DNA of 64,000 nt from M55B129 sp034189085 (GCA_034189085.1 JAXHVH010000001.1:169991-233990); one strand, 5' to 3'; counted from the first letter of the stretch, positions 17,673 through 27,109 are shown. Program-made: numbers and translations. Notes: generated by a model not told the origin, from the letters alone.

Positions 17673-19074
17673 TCATATCTCTCCTCTCCCCGCATTCCCG
17701 CTGGAGATTTAAGACTATTTTTTTAAAAAGGTTACCCCGTTCCTCATAATCTTTAAACATGTCCCAGCTGGCACAGGCCGGCGAAAGCAATACAATTTCT
17801 CCACTGCGGGCTTCACGAGCAGCTTGATGTACGGCTTCCTGTAGATCAGGTACAGCCACAACCGATTGAAATCCTACCTTGTTTAACGAGTCAGTAATCT
17901 TCTCGCGTGTTTCTCCCAGCAACAGGAGCAGTCTGGCCCTTTCGCGCACCGTCTCTGCCAGGGAAGAAAAATCGCTTCCCTTATCTTTACCTCCGGCAAT
18001 TAAAATTATTCCCCGGCCCGGGAAAGAGTTTAGGGCTCTGATCGTCGCATCAGGATTGGTTCCTTTGGAATCATTGATGTAGTCAACACCGCCAAGATTA
18101 GTTACGTATTCCAGGCGGTGTTCAATGGCACGGAAAGAACGAAGGGTTCGGCCAATGGATTGTGGGTCCGCTCCGGCCGCCCATGCTGCCGCAGCGGACG
18201 CCAGGGCATTTTCGAGATTATGTTCCCCTGGTATGATCACTTCATCGCGCAGGCAGAGTTTCAAAGGTTTACAACCAGGCTTGTAAAGGGTTATCCATTT
18301 GTCCTCGAGCCCGGCACCAAAATCAACTGGCCTGCGAGCAAACCAGAGTATTTGTCCCCTGCATCTTTCAGCCAGCGATGCCACCATACCATCACCGGCA
18401 TTAAGAACGGCAAAATCACCCTGTTTTTGATTTTCAAAGATCCGCGCTTTGGCCTCAAAATATTTCTCTACAGTACCATGGTAATCCAAATGATCTTCCG
18501 TAAAATTGAGAAACACAGCAACCATCGATCTCAACTGCCTGATATTTTCAAGCTGGAAACTGCTCAGTTCGGCAACAATCATCCCCTGGGCACTGAAACC
18601 GTTCACGGCGTCGGCCAGAGGATGGCCTATATTCCCGGCCGTGATAACCGGAGCAAAAGATGCTTCTTTAAGCATAGCTCCGATTAAAGCAGTAGTTGTT
18701 GTTTTTCCATTTGTCCCTGTTACCCCGATTATAGGAGCTTTTGAAAAATTATAAGCCAGTTCAACTTCCGAAAAAACCGGTACTCCCAATTCATTCGCTT
18801 TTTTAAAAAGCTCCAGTGAAGAAGGCACCCCCGGGCTCTTAATGATCATGGAAAGCTCTTCCCTGACCAGATCCGGCGGGTTACCTCCTGGCATAATATA
18901 GACATTGGGATATTTACTTAATTCATTAGTCTCATTCCGGAGTTGAGCGGCACTTTTCAGATCCGTTACTGTAATTTTAGCCGCACCGGCCCTGGCAAGG
19001 AGTTTTGCAGCTGCTACACCGCTGCGAGCCATGCCCACGACCAGAACGTCTTTCCCTTTGATTAAATCAATCAA
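17662..19074 (-). CDS. murD: UDP-N-acetylmuramoylalanine--D-glutamate ligase
   Basis: A 470-residue Mur ligase adding D-Glu to UDP-MurNAc-L-Ala. The N-terminal Rossmann-like domain has VLVVGMARSGVAAAKLL, the ATP loop is GVTGTNGKTTTTALIG, the central domain has FLNFTEDHLDYHG, and the C-terminal domain has YINDSKGTNPDATIRAL. Length is normal for the family. It lies between mraY (32 bases) and ftsW (overlap). Confidence 0.96.
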   Translation of the reverse strand: MIDLIKGKDVLVVGMARSGVAAAKLLARAGAAKITVTDLKSAAQLRNETNELSKYPNVYIMPGGNPPDLVREELSMIIKSPGVPSSLELFKKANELGVPVFSEVELAYNFSKAPIIGVTGTNGKTTTTALIGAMLKEASFAPVITAGNIGHPLADAVNGFSAQGMIVAELSSFQLENIRQLRSMVAVFLNFTEDHLDYHGTVEKYFEAKARIFENQKQGDFAVLNAGDGMVASLAERCRGQILWFARRPVDFGAGLEDKWITLYKPGCKPLKLCLRDEVIIPGEHNLENALASAAAAWAAGADPQSIGRTLRSFRAIEHRLEYVTNLGGVDYINDSKGTNPDATIRALNSFPGRGIILIAGGKDKGSDFSSLAETVRERARLLLLLGETREKITDSLNKVGFQSVVAVPDLQEAVHQAAREARSGEIVLLSPACASWDMFKDYEERGNLFKKIVLNLQRECGERRDMNGR

Positions 19075-19105
19075 GAATACAGCATCCTCCGCTCAAAAGT
19101 TGTTT

Positions 19106-20077
19106 TCAGGCTAACCGGTAGTTGAATATCAACAAACCACCCAGGGCCAGCAGAACAGCTACCCCCCAGAAAACAATTACAACCCTCCACTCGGACCAGC
19201 CTTTTAACTCATAATGGTGGTGCAGGGGAGCCATCCTCAAAATCCGGTGGCCTGTAAGCCGAAAACTGAGAACCTGGACCATGACAGCCAGAGTTTCAAT
19301 GACAAAAACACCACCGATTATTGCCAGAAGAAGTTCTGTTTTGGTGAGGACCGCCAGTGCTGCAAATGCTCCTCCCAGGGCCAATGATCCCGTGTCACCC
19401 ATGAACACTCGGGCAGGATAACGGTTATAGATAAGAAACCCGGACAGGGCACCGATCAGGGCTGCTGCGAATAAGACCAGTGAACCCGCTCCTATTAAAA
19501 ATGCTATACAGGCATAAGCTGCCAGGGCAATTATTGATGTGCCGGCCGCAAGGCCGTCAATACCGTCGGTCAAATTTACGGCATTGGTAGAAGCCATAAT
19601 TAAAAAGATCACCAGAAGGGGATAGAATAATCCGAAATCAACCTCAATATTAAATATGGGTACCCATATTTCAGAAGAATAGTGGCCTATAATTACCAGA
19701 ATAGCAACAAAAACGAGGGCTACAGCTATTTCGCCGGCAAGTTTTGACCGGGCTTTTAATCCTAACGATTGTTTGCTAACCACTTTCAGATAATCATCGA
19801 TGAAACCAATCAAACCGCAGCCAAAAAGAAGAAACAGCGCTCCCAGCATCATGGGAAAAAATCCTCCAGCTGTTAAACATACAATAATTGTTACAGCTAT
19901 AAATATAGCTCCGCCCATGGTTGGTGTCCCGGCTTTGGCGGCATGATTGGCTGGCCCGTCTTCCCTGATCTGCTGGCCATACTGCAGCAGGCGTAAGCGT
20001 CTGATGAAAAAAGGGAAAGCAAGGGCTGAGATCAGCAACGCTGCAGGTAAAGCAACTATAATTCCTTCCCTCATCAT
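19106..20077 (-). CDS. mraY: Phospho-N-acetylmuramoyl-pentapeptide transferase
   Basis: A 323-residue polytopic enzyme that transfers phospho-MurNAc-pentapeptide to undecaprenyl phosphate, forming lipid I. It has PTMGGAIFIA, the Asp-rich FIDDYLKV, the active-site loop AVNLTDGIDGLA, FMGDTGSLALGG, and the HHHYELKGW histidine cluster near the C-terminus. About ten membrane segments are visible. It has no murE next to it. It starts 15 bases after murF ends. Confidence 0.96.
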   Translation of the reverse strand: MMREGIIVALPAALLISALAFPFFIRRLRLLQYGQQIREDGPANHAAKAGTPTMGGAIFIAVTIIVCLTAGGFFPMMLGALFLLFGCGLIGFIDDYLKVVSKQSLGLKARSKLAGEIAVALVFVAILVIIGHYSSEIWVPIFNIEVDFGLFYPLLVIFLIMASTNAVNLTDGIDGLAAGTSIIALAAYACIAFLIGAGSLVLFAAALIGALSGFLIYNRYPARVFMGDTGSLALGGAFAALAVLTKTELLLAIIGGVFVIETLAVMVQVLSFRLTGHRILRMAPLHHHYELKGWSEWRVVIVFWGVAVLLALGGLLIFNYRLA

Positions 20078-20091
20078 CAGGTCGCCCCTTT

Positions 20092-21465
20092 TTAATCTAG
20101 CAGTGCCCGGACAATTTTTTCCATCTCCATACCCCTTGAGCCTTTGACAAGCACTGACCGTCCCTTATCTGAAATTAAACCGGTTAATATCTCAATCGCC
20201 TGTTCATGGTTGTCACAACTATAAACGGTAGTTTTACCCGTTCTGGATGCTTCAATTGCAGCTAAAGAAGCCATGGGGCCTACAGTTACCAGTGTCCCCA
20301 CCCCTATCTGCGAAGCATAACGTCCCACTGCACGATGAGCTTCTTCTGTAAAAGGGCCAAGCTCCAGCATGTCGCCGAGAACTGCTACGGTTTTCTCTCC
20401 GCCCAAATCCATTAGGACATTGAGCGCCGCCTTAACCGAATCAGGGTTGGCATTGTAGGTATCGTCAATTATTCTAGTCCCTGCACTGTTATATAAAACC
20501 TGGAGCCGGCCTCCCGTGATGCGGCTTGAGCAAAGGCCTTTAATCATTTCTGCCGGATCAATCTCCAGGATATAACCGACGGTAAGAGCCGCCAGGGCAT
20601 TTCCAGCCGACTCCCGTCCCGGTAAGGGCGATTCAAACCACCCTTCAGATCTATTAGGAAAACGCACCCGGAAAAAGCTTTTTTCTCCCCGTTGAGACAA
20701 CTTTAAGCCTTTTATATCGCCCTGGTTAAAGCCATAGTACAACACTTTTCCCGGGAAGCGTTCTCCAAGCTTGAGGAGGCGGGGATCATCACCGTTCAAA
20801 ACGGCTACCCCGCCTGAGCCGAGGTAATCTAAGAGTTCTCCTTTCGCCCGTGCAATAGCTTCGACCGATCCAAGCATTTCAATGTGCGCCTCACCGATAT
20901 TGGTTATGACGCCTATTGACGGCCTGGCTATGTCACAGAGTGTGTTAATTTCACCCGGAGCGCTCATGCCCATTTCAAGCACGGCAACCTGGTGATCTGC
21001 ATTTAATTCCAGTATAGTGAGGGGTAGCCCAATTTCATTGTTCAGGTTCCCCGTTGTTTTCAAAACTTTGTATTTTGCCGAGAGCACCCCGGCAGTAAAA
21101 TCTTTAGTTGTCGTTTTCCCGCTGCTGCCGGTTATGCCAACCACAGGAAGTTCAAAACGCTGCCGGTGATAAGCGGCAACCCGTTGCATGGCAACCAGCG
21201 GATCTTCTATTTCAACCAGCAGAAAATCCGGAGGAATCGACGGATCCGGCTCTCGGCCGCTTACGATAAATGCCCCTGCCCCTTCCCGCTTTGCTGCATC
21301 GGCGATATAATGATGTCCCTCTGTATTCTCACCGCTGAAGGGGATAAAGAAATTTCCAGGCTTGGCCTTTCTTGAATCAATGACAAAGCCGGTTATTTGC
21401 TGTTCAGGATTGCCCTGCAGCAACCTCCCCCGGGAAGCGGTAAGTATTTCTTTTCCCGTAATCAT
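20092..21465 (-). CDS. murF: UDP-MurNAc-tripeptide--D-alanyl-D-alanine ligase
   Basis: A Mur ligase (457 residues from the chosen start) that adds D-Ala-D-Ala to the UDP-MurNAc-tripeptide. It shows the MurF-specific N-terminal substrate domain (FVIDSRKAKPGNFFIPF), the ATP loop GITGSSGKTTTKD, and the C-terminal YNANPDSVKAALNVL. The frame is open to 21558 and would then overlap the penicillin-binding protein gene. I prefer MITGKEIL at 21465; a GTG at 21471 has the better-spaced AGG and is possible. murE, whose product feeds MurF, is not in the cluster. Confidence 0.93.
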   Translation of the reverse strand: MITGKEILTASRGRLLQGNPEQQITGFVIDSRKAKPGNFFIPFSGENTEGHHYIADAAKREGAGAFIVSGREPDPSIPPDFLLVEIEDPLVAMQRVAAYHRQRFELPVVGITGSSGKTTTKDFTAGVLSAKYKVLKTTGNLNNEIGLPLTILELNADHQVAVLEMGMSAPGEINTLCDIARPSIGVITNIGEAHIEMLGSVEAIARAKGELLDYLGSGGVAVLNGDDPRLLKLGERFPGKVLYYGFNQGDIKGLKLSQRGEKSFFRVRFPNRSEGWFESPLPGRESAGNALAALTVGYILEIDPAEMIKGLCSSRITGGRLQVLYNSAGTRIIDDTYNANPDSVKAALNVLMDLGGEKTVAVLGDMLELGPFTEEAHRAVGRYASQIGVGTLVTVGPMASLAAIEASRTGKTTVYSCDNHEQAIEILTGLISDKGRSVLVKGSRGMEMEKIVRALLD

Positions 21466-21535
21466 GCTCACGATAACCTGCTTTCCCTGCTTGACTGTTA
21501 TTCTGAAATACCCTGATTCACATGTTTCACACAGA

Positions 21536-23278
21536 TCAGTTTTCATCTGCTTCTTCAACCTCCGGTTCGGAAGGTGGAACCTGCAGGTAGTTCATCACAT
21601 CTTCAATAATTCTGCTGAAGAGGGGAGCACTGGTATAAGAACCATACCTGGGCCCTTTTGTTACCCCATCGACAGCTACATAAACAACAATCTGGGGGTC
21701 CTCTACCGGCGCAACCCCGACAAAGGAATAAACAAATTGATCACTCAAATAGTTGTTATCAGGACCCACTTTTTCCGCCGTTCCGGTTTTGCCCGCCACC
21801 CGGTACCCTTCCACAGCAGCAGTATTACCGGTACCTTCAAGGATCACACTTTCCATTAGTTCAACCAATCTGGCAGATGTTTTCGTTGATATAACCTGGC
21901 GGATCAGTTCTGGTTCCCGTTGAAAAATCACATTGCCTTCGCTGTCATGAATCTCTTCAACCAGGTACGGTTTGTAAAGGTAACCCCCGTTGGCCATTGC
22001 CGCAACAGCCATTGCCTGCTGAATTGGAGTTACAGCTATACCCTGCCCGAACGAAGTTGTAGCCAGTTCAAGGGGGCCAAAAGTTTCCGGACTGAAAATA
22101 AGGCCTGCACTTTCGCCGGGATAATCAATGCCGGTCAGCTGGCCATAACCAAAAGCTTCGATGTAAGCCAGTAATTTTTCAGCCCCTACCCGGTTTCCCA
22201 TCTCAATAAAGGCCGGGTTACAGGAAGCGCCGAGCGCTTTGTGAAAGGTGATGTCTCCATGTCCTCCCCGATCGGCAGTCCAACAGTTTATTCGACGGCC
22301 GTTTATTGTAACGTGCCCGGAGCAATAGAAATGCTCTTCAGGATCATAAATTCCTTCTTCTACAGCAGCCGCCAGAGTAACCATTTTAAAAGTCGATCCC
22401 GGTTCGAAAGCGGCAGTAAAAGGCGCCAGAGACCAGCTTTCCGGATCGTAATCATCATACAGGTCAGGATTGTAATCCGGCCTTGATGCTGCAGCGAGGA
22501 CCGCTCCACTGTGTGGATCAACAGCTACCGCAAGGGCTAGGGCGGGGGCAGAATCTGCTACAACTTGATCGAGATGCTTTTCAACAATATGCTGGATAGA
22601 TTCATCAACAGTCAGGTACAGGTCATACCCCTGCTGCGGGGGAAGGGATTGCTTAAATTCATGAGGCACCTGCCGACCACGGCTATCGGCAGGATAAAGA
22701 AGCTTCCCTTCGTAACCGCTGAGGTATTCTTCATAATAAATTTCCAGGCCGGCCCATCCTTGATCCATACCAACAAATCCAAGGAGCTGGGAAGCAAGAT
22801 TGCCACCGGGGTAATATCTTTTTTCTTCATCGAAAAACACAATTCCAGGTATACCCATCTGCTGCACCACCTCGCTTATCTGGGGGTCGACCTTTCTCTT
22901 GAGATAAATGGCACTTCGATCGGCAGTAATAAGTTCTAAGATCTCTTCTTTCTCTATCTCCAATACGGGCGATAGTGCTGCGGCTACATCTCCCGGGTTT
23001 TCAATCTGCGGAGGTAGAGCTGCTACAGTCTGGGCTGTAGTGCTGCCTGCCAGCAATCTTTCGTGACGGTCAAAAATAGAGCCGCGAGCAGTCTGAACTG
23101 GGACATGGTGATTCCATTGTTCCCATGCTTCTTCATACAATTCATCGGCACAGACTATCTGTATCCAGGCCAATCTGCCAATTAGCCCTAGAATTATCAG
23201 CACTGTGAGACAAAACACGATAAGCAACCTCTTTCTAACTTTAGCCCGGCTGACAGCAAAGTCTGGCAAGAGACTCAC
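21536..23278 (-). CDS. ftsI: Class B penicillin-binding protein (FtsI-type transpeptidase)
   Basis: A 580-residue septal transpeptidase. A short cytoplasmic N-terminus and one membrane helix (about residues 17-37) lead into the PBP dimerisation domain (HVPVQTARGSIFDRHERLLA). The transpeptidase domain has the active-site GSTFK, the SCN triad member ASCNPA, and KTGTAEK. No C-terminal PASTA domains are present, unlike SpoVD of Bacillus. It begins with GTG overlapping the ftsL stop by four bases. Partner SEDS protein is the ftsW product downstream. Confidence 0.93.
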   Translation of the reverse strand: MSLLPDFAVSRAKVRKRLLIVFCLTVLIILGLIGRLAWIQIVCADELYEEAWEQWNHHVPVQTARGSIFDRHERLLAGSTTAQTVAALPPQIENPGDVAAALSPVLEIEKEEILELITADRSAIYLKRKVDPQISEVVQQMGIPGIVFFDEEKRYYPGGNLASQLLGFVGMDQGWAGLEIYYEEYLSGYEGKLLYPADSRGRQVPHEFKQSLPPQQGYDLYLTVDESIQHIVEKHLDQVVADSAPALALAVAVDPHSGAVLAAASRPDYNPDLYDDYDPESWSLAPFTAAFEPGSTFKMVTLAAAVEEGIYDPEEHFYCSGHVTINGRRINCWTADRGGHGDITFHKALGASCNPAFIEMGNRVGAEKLLAYIEAFGYGQLTGIDYPGESAGLIFSPETFGPLELATTSFGQGIAVTPIQQAMAVAAMANGGYLYKPYLVEEIHDSEGNVIFQREPELIRQVISTKTSARLVELMESVILEGTGNTAAVEGYRVAGKTGTAEKVGPDNNYLSDQFVYSFVGVAPVEDPQIVVYVAVDGVTKGPRYGSYTSAPLFSRIIEDVMNYLQVPPSEPEVEEADEN

Positions 23279-23673
23279 TCTCCCATTCTGGCGAGTTCTC
23301 CACTATTGACAGCTATAATATTGATTTGATCGACTGCAGGCTCGATCATTCCCAGTTCTTCTCTGGCAATTGCTTCAATACGCCCAACAGAGCCGAGCTG
23401 AGCTGCCTCCAGTTCAAGATCCCTGATATCTTCTTTTATTGTTCCCAGCTCATCACGAGCACCGCTCAACCGGTAATTCATGATCACTACTGATGAATAC
23501 TGGGCAATAACAACCAGGCAAAGTAAGAAACAGGTCGTTACAACAAAGAGCAGCTTGACTTTTTTCAGCCCTTTACCTTGAACCGGCCTTCTTACAGGTT
23601 CTCTTGTCGGCTGTTTCGGCAGGGCGATCCTTCCCGCTGTAGCTACCTGTCTCACCTGCTGCATGCTACTCAC
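23275..23673 (-). CDS. ftsL: FtsL-type division protein
   Basis: A 132-residue small bitopic protein. A proline- and arginine-rich cytoplasmic N-terminus (residues 1-40) is followed by one membrane helix (about 42-62) and an extracellular leucine-zipper-like coiled coil ending in RIEAIAREELGMIEP, a typical FtsL/DivIC end. It stabilises the FtsQ-FtsL-DivIC complex. It overlaps rsmH by eight bases and the pbp gene by four. Sequence conservation in this family is low, so the call rests on size, topology and position. Confidence 0.88.
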   Translation of the reverse strand: MSSMQQVRQVATAGRIALPKQPTREPVRRPVQGKGLKKVKLLFVVTTCFLLCLVVIAQYSSVVIMNYRLSGARDELGTIKEDIRDLELEAAQLGSVGRIEAIAREELGMIEPAVDQINIIAVNSGELARMGE

Positions 23674-24628
23674 CCTCTTTCTTTTCTACCGCTGTAGTCC
23701 TCTCGGCTGCTCTCAACCGGGCGCTTCGTGCCCGGGGATTGTTTTCGATTTCCTTTTCCGACGGTTTAACTGCCTTTCTGGTTAAAATCTTCAATTCAGC
23801 TTCTTTCCCACAGATACAGGGACCCGGGGGAGGACAGGTACATCTTTCAGCTCTTTCTCGAAAAAATCTTTTAATCAGGCGATCTTCCAGCGAATGATAG
23901 GCAATTACAACAATCCTGCCACCTGGAAGAAGACTTTCTACAACCTGCGGAAGAACCGCCTTGATGTTCTCCAACTCACTGTTGACAGCCAGCCTTAGTG
24001 CTTGAAACACCTTGCGGGCTGGATGACCTCCATGCCGGCGGTAGCGGGCGGGAACAGCCTCTTTAACTACCTCAGCCAGGTGCCGGCTGCCTGAAATATC
24101 ACCTTTTAGCTGCCGTTCCCGCGTTATTGCCGTCGCTATCCGCCTCGACCAGCGCTCTTCTCCAAAACGGAAGAAAATATCGGCCAGCTCATCCCGGCTG
24201 TATTCATTTATTATTTTTTTCGCCGTCAAAGATTGGCGGCGATCCATTCTCATGTCCAGTTCACCTTCCTGGTGGAAGGAAAAACCCCGCGCTGAATTCA
24301 TCAACTGCAGTGTCGAAGCCCCCAGATCTATTAAAATACCATTAACCCGGGTAAAACTTGTCTCTTTCAATACATCCAGCAACTGAATATAATCGGCATG
24401 AACCAGGATAATACGGTCGGAGTAACGGGAAAGCCTCTCCCTGGCCCGGTCAAGAGCTTCTTCGTCCCAATCAATCCCAATGAGGCAGCCTTCAGGCGAA
24501 AGTCGGCGGCAAATCGCTTCGGCATGACCGCCGTCTCCAACTGTTGCATCAACATAAGCTCCATCTTCCCGGCAATCGAGATAATAAAGCACTTCTTCTT
24601 CCATAACAGGCAGATGCAATTCAACCAT
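23666..24628 (-). CDS. rsmH: 16S rRNA (cytosine-N4) methyltransferase RsmH
   Basis: A 320-residue SAM-dependent methyltransferase (MraW) that modifies C1402 of 16S rRNA. It shows HLPVMEEEVLYYL at the N-terminus, the SAM loop DATVGDGGHAEAI, GIDWDEEAL, and the C-terminal IAYHSLEDRLIKRFF and NPRARSARLRAAER. The ATG at 24628 follows GGTGG by five bases; the upstream GTG in the same frame is less likely. It starts 15 bases after mraZ ends. Confidence 0.96.
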   Translation of the reverse strand: MVELHLPVMEEEVLYYLDCREDGAYVDATVGDGGHAEAICRRLSPEGCLIGIDWDEEALDRARERLSRYSDRIILVHADYIQLLDVLKETSFTRVNGILIDLGASTLQLMNSARGFSFHQEGELDMRMDRRQSLTAKKIINEYSRDELADIFFRFGEERWSRRIATAITRERQLKGDISGSRHLAEVVKEAVPARYRRHGGHPARKVFQALRLAVNSELENIKAVLPQVVESLLPGGRIVVIAYHSLEDRLIKRFFRERAERCTCPPPGPCICGKEAELKILTRKAVKPSEKEIENNPRARSARLRAAERTTAVEKKEGE

Positions 24629-24643
24629 ATAAACCACCGTTTT

Positions 24644-25075
24644 TTAAAGATCAAAATCAACCAGCTTTTCAGCCAGTTCTTCATAATTGTTGTTGGCTTC
24701 TCCAAAATAATCTCGCCAGGCTTGTTCGCTCCAAATCTCTACCCTGTTTGATACACCGATAACCATAACTTCCTTTTCTATACCGGCATATTCACGCAGG
24801 TTCTGTGGAATGAGCACCCGGCCCTGTTTGTCGGCTTCCACTTCCATCGCTCCTGAAAAGAAAAGGCGCATGAAAGCTCTTGAATCACTTTTGGTAAAGG
24901 GAAGTTGTTTTAACTTCTGTTCCAGACGAGTCCACTCAGCCGCCGGATAGACGAAGAGACAGTGATCCAAACCGCGCGTAATAACAAAACGGTCTCCAAG
25001 ACCATCCCTCAGGCGTGAAGGGATTATGACCCTCCCCTTGCCGTCAAGGCTATGCTGAAATTCGCCTGTGAACAT
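24644..25075 (-). CDS. mraZ: Transcriptional regulator MraZ
   Basis: A 143-residue protein with two AbrB-like MraZ repeats, each with the DxK(G)R signature: SLDGKGRVIIPSRLR near residue 10 and EADKQGRVLIPQNLR near residue 80. MraZ is a ring-forming DNA-binding repressor of its own dcw operon. The ATG at 25075 has GGAGG eight bases upstream; the open frame before it is leader. Directly upstream are three decamer repeats that look like its operator, overlapping a promoter, which fits autoregulation. Confidence 0.96.
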   Translation of the reverse strand: MFTGEFQHSLDGKGRVIIPSRLRDGLGDRFVITRGLDHCLFVYPAAEWTRLEQKLKQLPFTKSDSRAFMRLFFSGAMEVEADKQGRVLIPQNLREYAGIEKEVMVIGVSNRVEIWSEQAWRDYFGEANNNYEELAEKLVDFDL

Positions 25076-25102
25076 GTGTTCGCCTCCATTTTGGGAGTTT
25101 AC

Positions 25103-25145
25103 AACCACTTTTCACCACTTTACACCACTTTACTCTAAATTGCAA
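25103..25145 (-). promoter_or_regulatory. dcw promoter with three MraZ-type decamer operators
   Basis: On the minus strand three copies of AAGTGGTK are spaced exactly ten bases apart (cores around 25130-25103). MraZ proteins of other bacteria bind short tandem repeats with a GTGG or TGGG core, so this is a convincing operator. A possible promoter, -35 TTGCAA (25145-25140) and -10 TAAAGT (25122-25117) with 17 bases between, overlaps the repeats. Bound MraZ would cover the -10 region. Confidence 0.75.
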
Positions 25146-25335
25146 CCCCTTTTCCCATTCTCCTGCCTTTTTTTTAATAAAAAATTAAAAATTGTGCAAA
25201 ATAATAACATTTTCGATCATAATATGTTATATTTTGCCACTATTTCTTATAATTGCCTTTAAAATATCCCCGTATTTTCTCAGCAATACGTTAACCCAAA
25301 AGATTATTAACTTCCGTCACATAACAGTTAAAAAA

Positions 25336-25557
25336 TGCCGGGCATGCTCACAATTGCCTGCTTTATACCACAGTCGCGCATCAAGCTTTGCGACAATCGA
25401 GAGGAACACAGGATTTTCAGAAAAGCTGCGACAGATGCCTGAGCAAGCATTAAGCGAGCGAGTTCTGACGTAGCCTGAAAATTCGAGCACCTTCAATACT
25501 TAGATGCAAAGCCAGCACACGGTAGAAGGTGGCATTTTATCGTGAGCATGCCCGGCA
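25336..25557 (-). repeat. 222-bp element bounded by a perfect 16-bp inverted repeat
   Basis: TGCCGGGCATGCTCAC at 25336-25351 is repeated in perfect inverted form at 25542-25557. Read on the minus strand, the right-hand arm comes first and the final arm is followed directly by six T residues (25335-25330 region), as in a structured RNA closed by a terminator stem. Inside are further complementary segments, such as TTTTCAG / CTGAAAA and GTCGC / GCGAC. No coding sequence is evident. It may be a small RNA, a MITE-like mobile element without obvious target duplication, or a terminator system for mgtE. It occupies most of the 580-base gap between mraZ and mgtE; the rest of that gap shows nothing else. 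Confidence 0.5.
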
Positions 25558-25730
25558 GGGCAGTATTTGGCTTCCCATGCTCATGTGGCAACAGGAGGCA
25601 GACTGTAAACAAGCTGAAAAGATTTAGATATAAAATGGATGTAAGTAAACAGGAAGTTTAAAAGAAAATTATTCTTCTCCGCATATACTGCTGTATCTAT
25701 AAAAAAGGAATAAAATGAATCGAGGAACTA

Positions 25731-27050
25731 CTACAGATACTGAAGAAAAAGGGTAGCCAAGACAAAGTAGATTACCAGACCGGTAAAATCCTTAATGGTG
25801 GTAACAAAAGGTCCGGCCGTAATCGCCGGATCGATATTTAATTTATTAAAGAGCAGTGGAACAAGTGTGCCGATCAGAGTGGCAATACTGATAGTAATGA
25901 GCATAGATAATCCAACAACCAGGCCGAGATAGGGGTTCCCCTGCCACATGAAAGCAATGGCAGAAATTAAAAGTCCACAGATTACTCCCATGGCCAGGCC
26001 AACTTTTGTTTCGCGGAAAAAATAAGACCACACTTCACCTTCTTTTATTTCTCCCGTGGCCAGGCCGCGGACAAATATAGTTGAAGACTGCGTCCCCACA
26101 TTACCGCCCATACCCATAAGGACAGGAATGAATACCGCAAGCACAACAATCGCTTCAATGGTATTTTCAAAAGCTCCGATAACCGTTCCTGACACAATAC
26201 CGCCAATCAAGCTGATTAAAAGCCAGGGAAGCCGCAGGCGGGCCACTTTACCAACAGAAGCCCTGGTCAACTCCATTCCCTCGACCTCGCCGGCACCAGC
26301 CAGGCGGTAGATATCTTCTGTGGCCTCCTGCTCCATTACGTCAATGACGTCGTCAACGGTAATAATACCAAGCAGGCGCTCTTCATCGTCGACAACCGGC
26401 ACGGAAAGCAGGTCATATTTCGAAACCAGGCGGGCTACTTCTTCCTGGTCCAGTGAAGCGTTGACGCTAATTATATTGCGGCGCATGATGTTTTTAAGAA
26501 GTGTACCATCCACTGCAGCAATTAATTCCCGCAGGGAGAGTACCCCGATCAGGTGATTGCCCTCGTCGACCACATAGACATAATAGATCGTTTCCGCTTC
26601 CGGGGCAATCTCTCGCAGGCGGGTAATAGCTTCCTCAACCGGTATATCTCCCGTCAGGGAGATATACTCCGTGGTCATTATCCCGCCGGCGCTCTCCTCC
26701 GGATATTTTAGCAGATCGCTGAAATCCAGGGCTTCTTCTTCGCCAATTAGCTCCAGCATGTCCTGTGCCTCTTCCGGCGACAGCTCACCAATCAGATCAG
26801 CCGCATCATCCGAAGCCAGGTTTTTCAGAATTTGAGCAGCCTGTCCTTTACTCAGCAGTCTCAATATTTCAGCCTGCTCAAAATCTTCCATCTCCTTGAA
26901 GATAAGAGCAGCATCGCTGTCGGGAAGCATTTGCATCAGGGAAGCCTTTTCGTCAATCGGAAGTTCATCGATCAGATCAAGCAGGTCTCCAGGGTGGGTA
27001 CCGACTTTTAATTCACGACTGATCTGTAAATGGATATCTTCAACCGACAT
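25731..27050 (-). CDS. mgtE: Magnesium transporter MgtE (copy 1)
   Basis: A 439-residue Mg2+ channel/transporter. The cytoplasmic N domain (about residues 1-125, helical repeats with LPDSDAALIFKEM) is followed by two CBS domains (about 130-250, ending GIITVDDVIDVMEQEATEDIYRL), a connecting helix, and five membrane segments. The pore region has GMGGNVGTQSST and the ion-selectivity segment GPFVTTIKDFTGL with its conserved Asp. The start is placed at the ATG at 27050, eight bases from GGAGG. It is the second gene of a tandem pair; the copy upstream is very similar. Confidence 0.95.
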   Translation of the reverse strand: MSVEDIHLQISRELKVGTHPGDLLDLIDELPIDEKASLMQMLPDSDAALIFKEMEDFEQAEILRLLSKGQAAQILKNLASDDAADLIGELSPEEAQDMLELIGEEEALDFSDLLKYPEESAGGIMTTEYISLTGDIPVEEAITRLREIAPEAETIYYVYVVDEGNHLIGVLSLRELIAAVDGTLLKNIMRRNIISVNASLDQEEVARLVSKYDLLSVPVVDDEERLLGIITVDDVIDVMEQEATEDIYRLAGAGEVEGMELTRASVGKVARLRLPWLLISLIGGIVSGTVIGAFENTIEAIVVLAVFIPVLMGMGGNVGTQSSTIFVRGLATGEIKEGEVWSYFFRETKVGLAMGVICGLLISAIAFMWQGNPYLGLVVGLSMLITISIATLIGTLVPLLFNKLNIDPAITAGPFVTTIKDFTGLVIYFVLATLFLQYL

Positions 27051-27109
27051 CTCTCTCACCTCCCGGCAGAAATAATGAGCTATTTAAAATCCCCTGCATT
27101 TACCGGCAG

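Noticed and set aside
21465..21558. Longer murF start overlapping the pbp gene
   Set aside because: The extra residues are rich in Cys and unlike MurF; MITGKEIL or the GTG two codons earlier fits the family better.
25192..25473. Plus-strand open frame in the mraZ-mgtE gap
   Set aside because: No ribosome site, no recognisable protein, and it crosses the inverted-repeat element.
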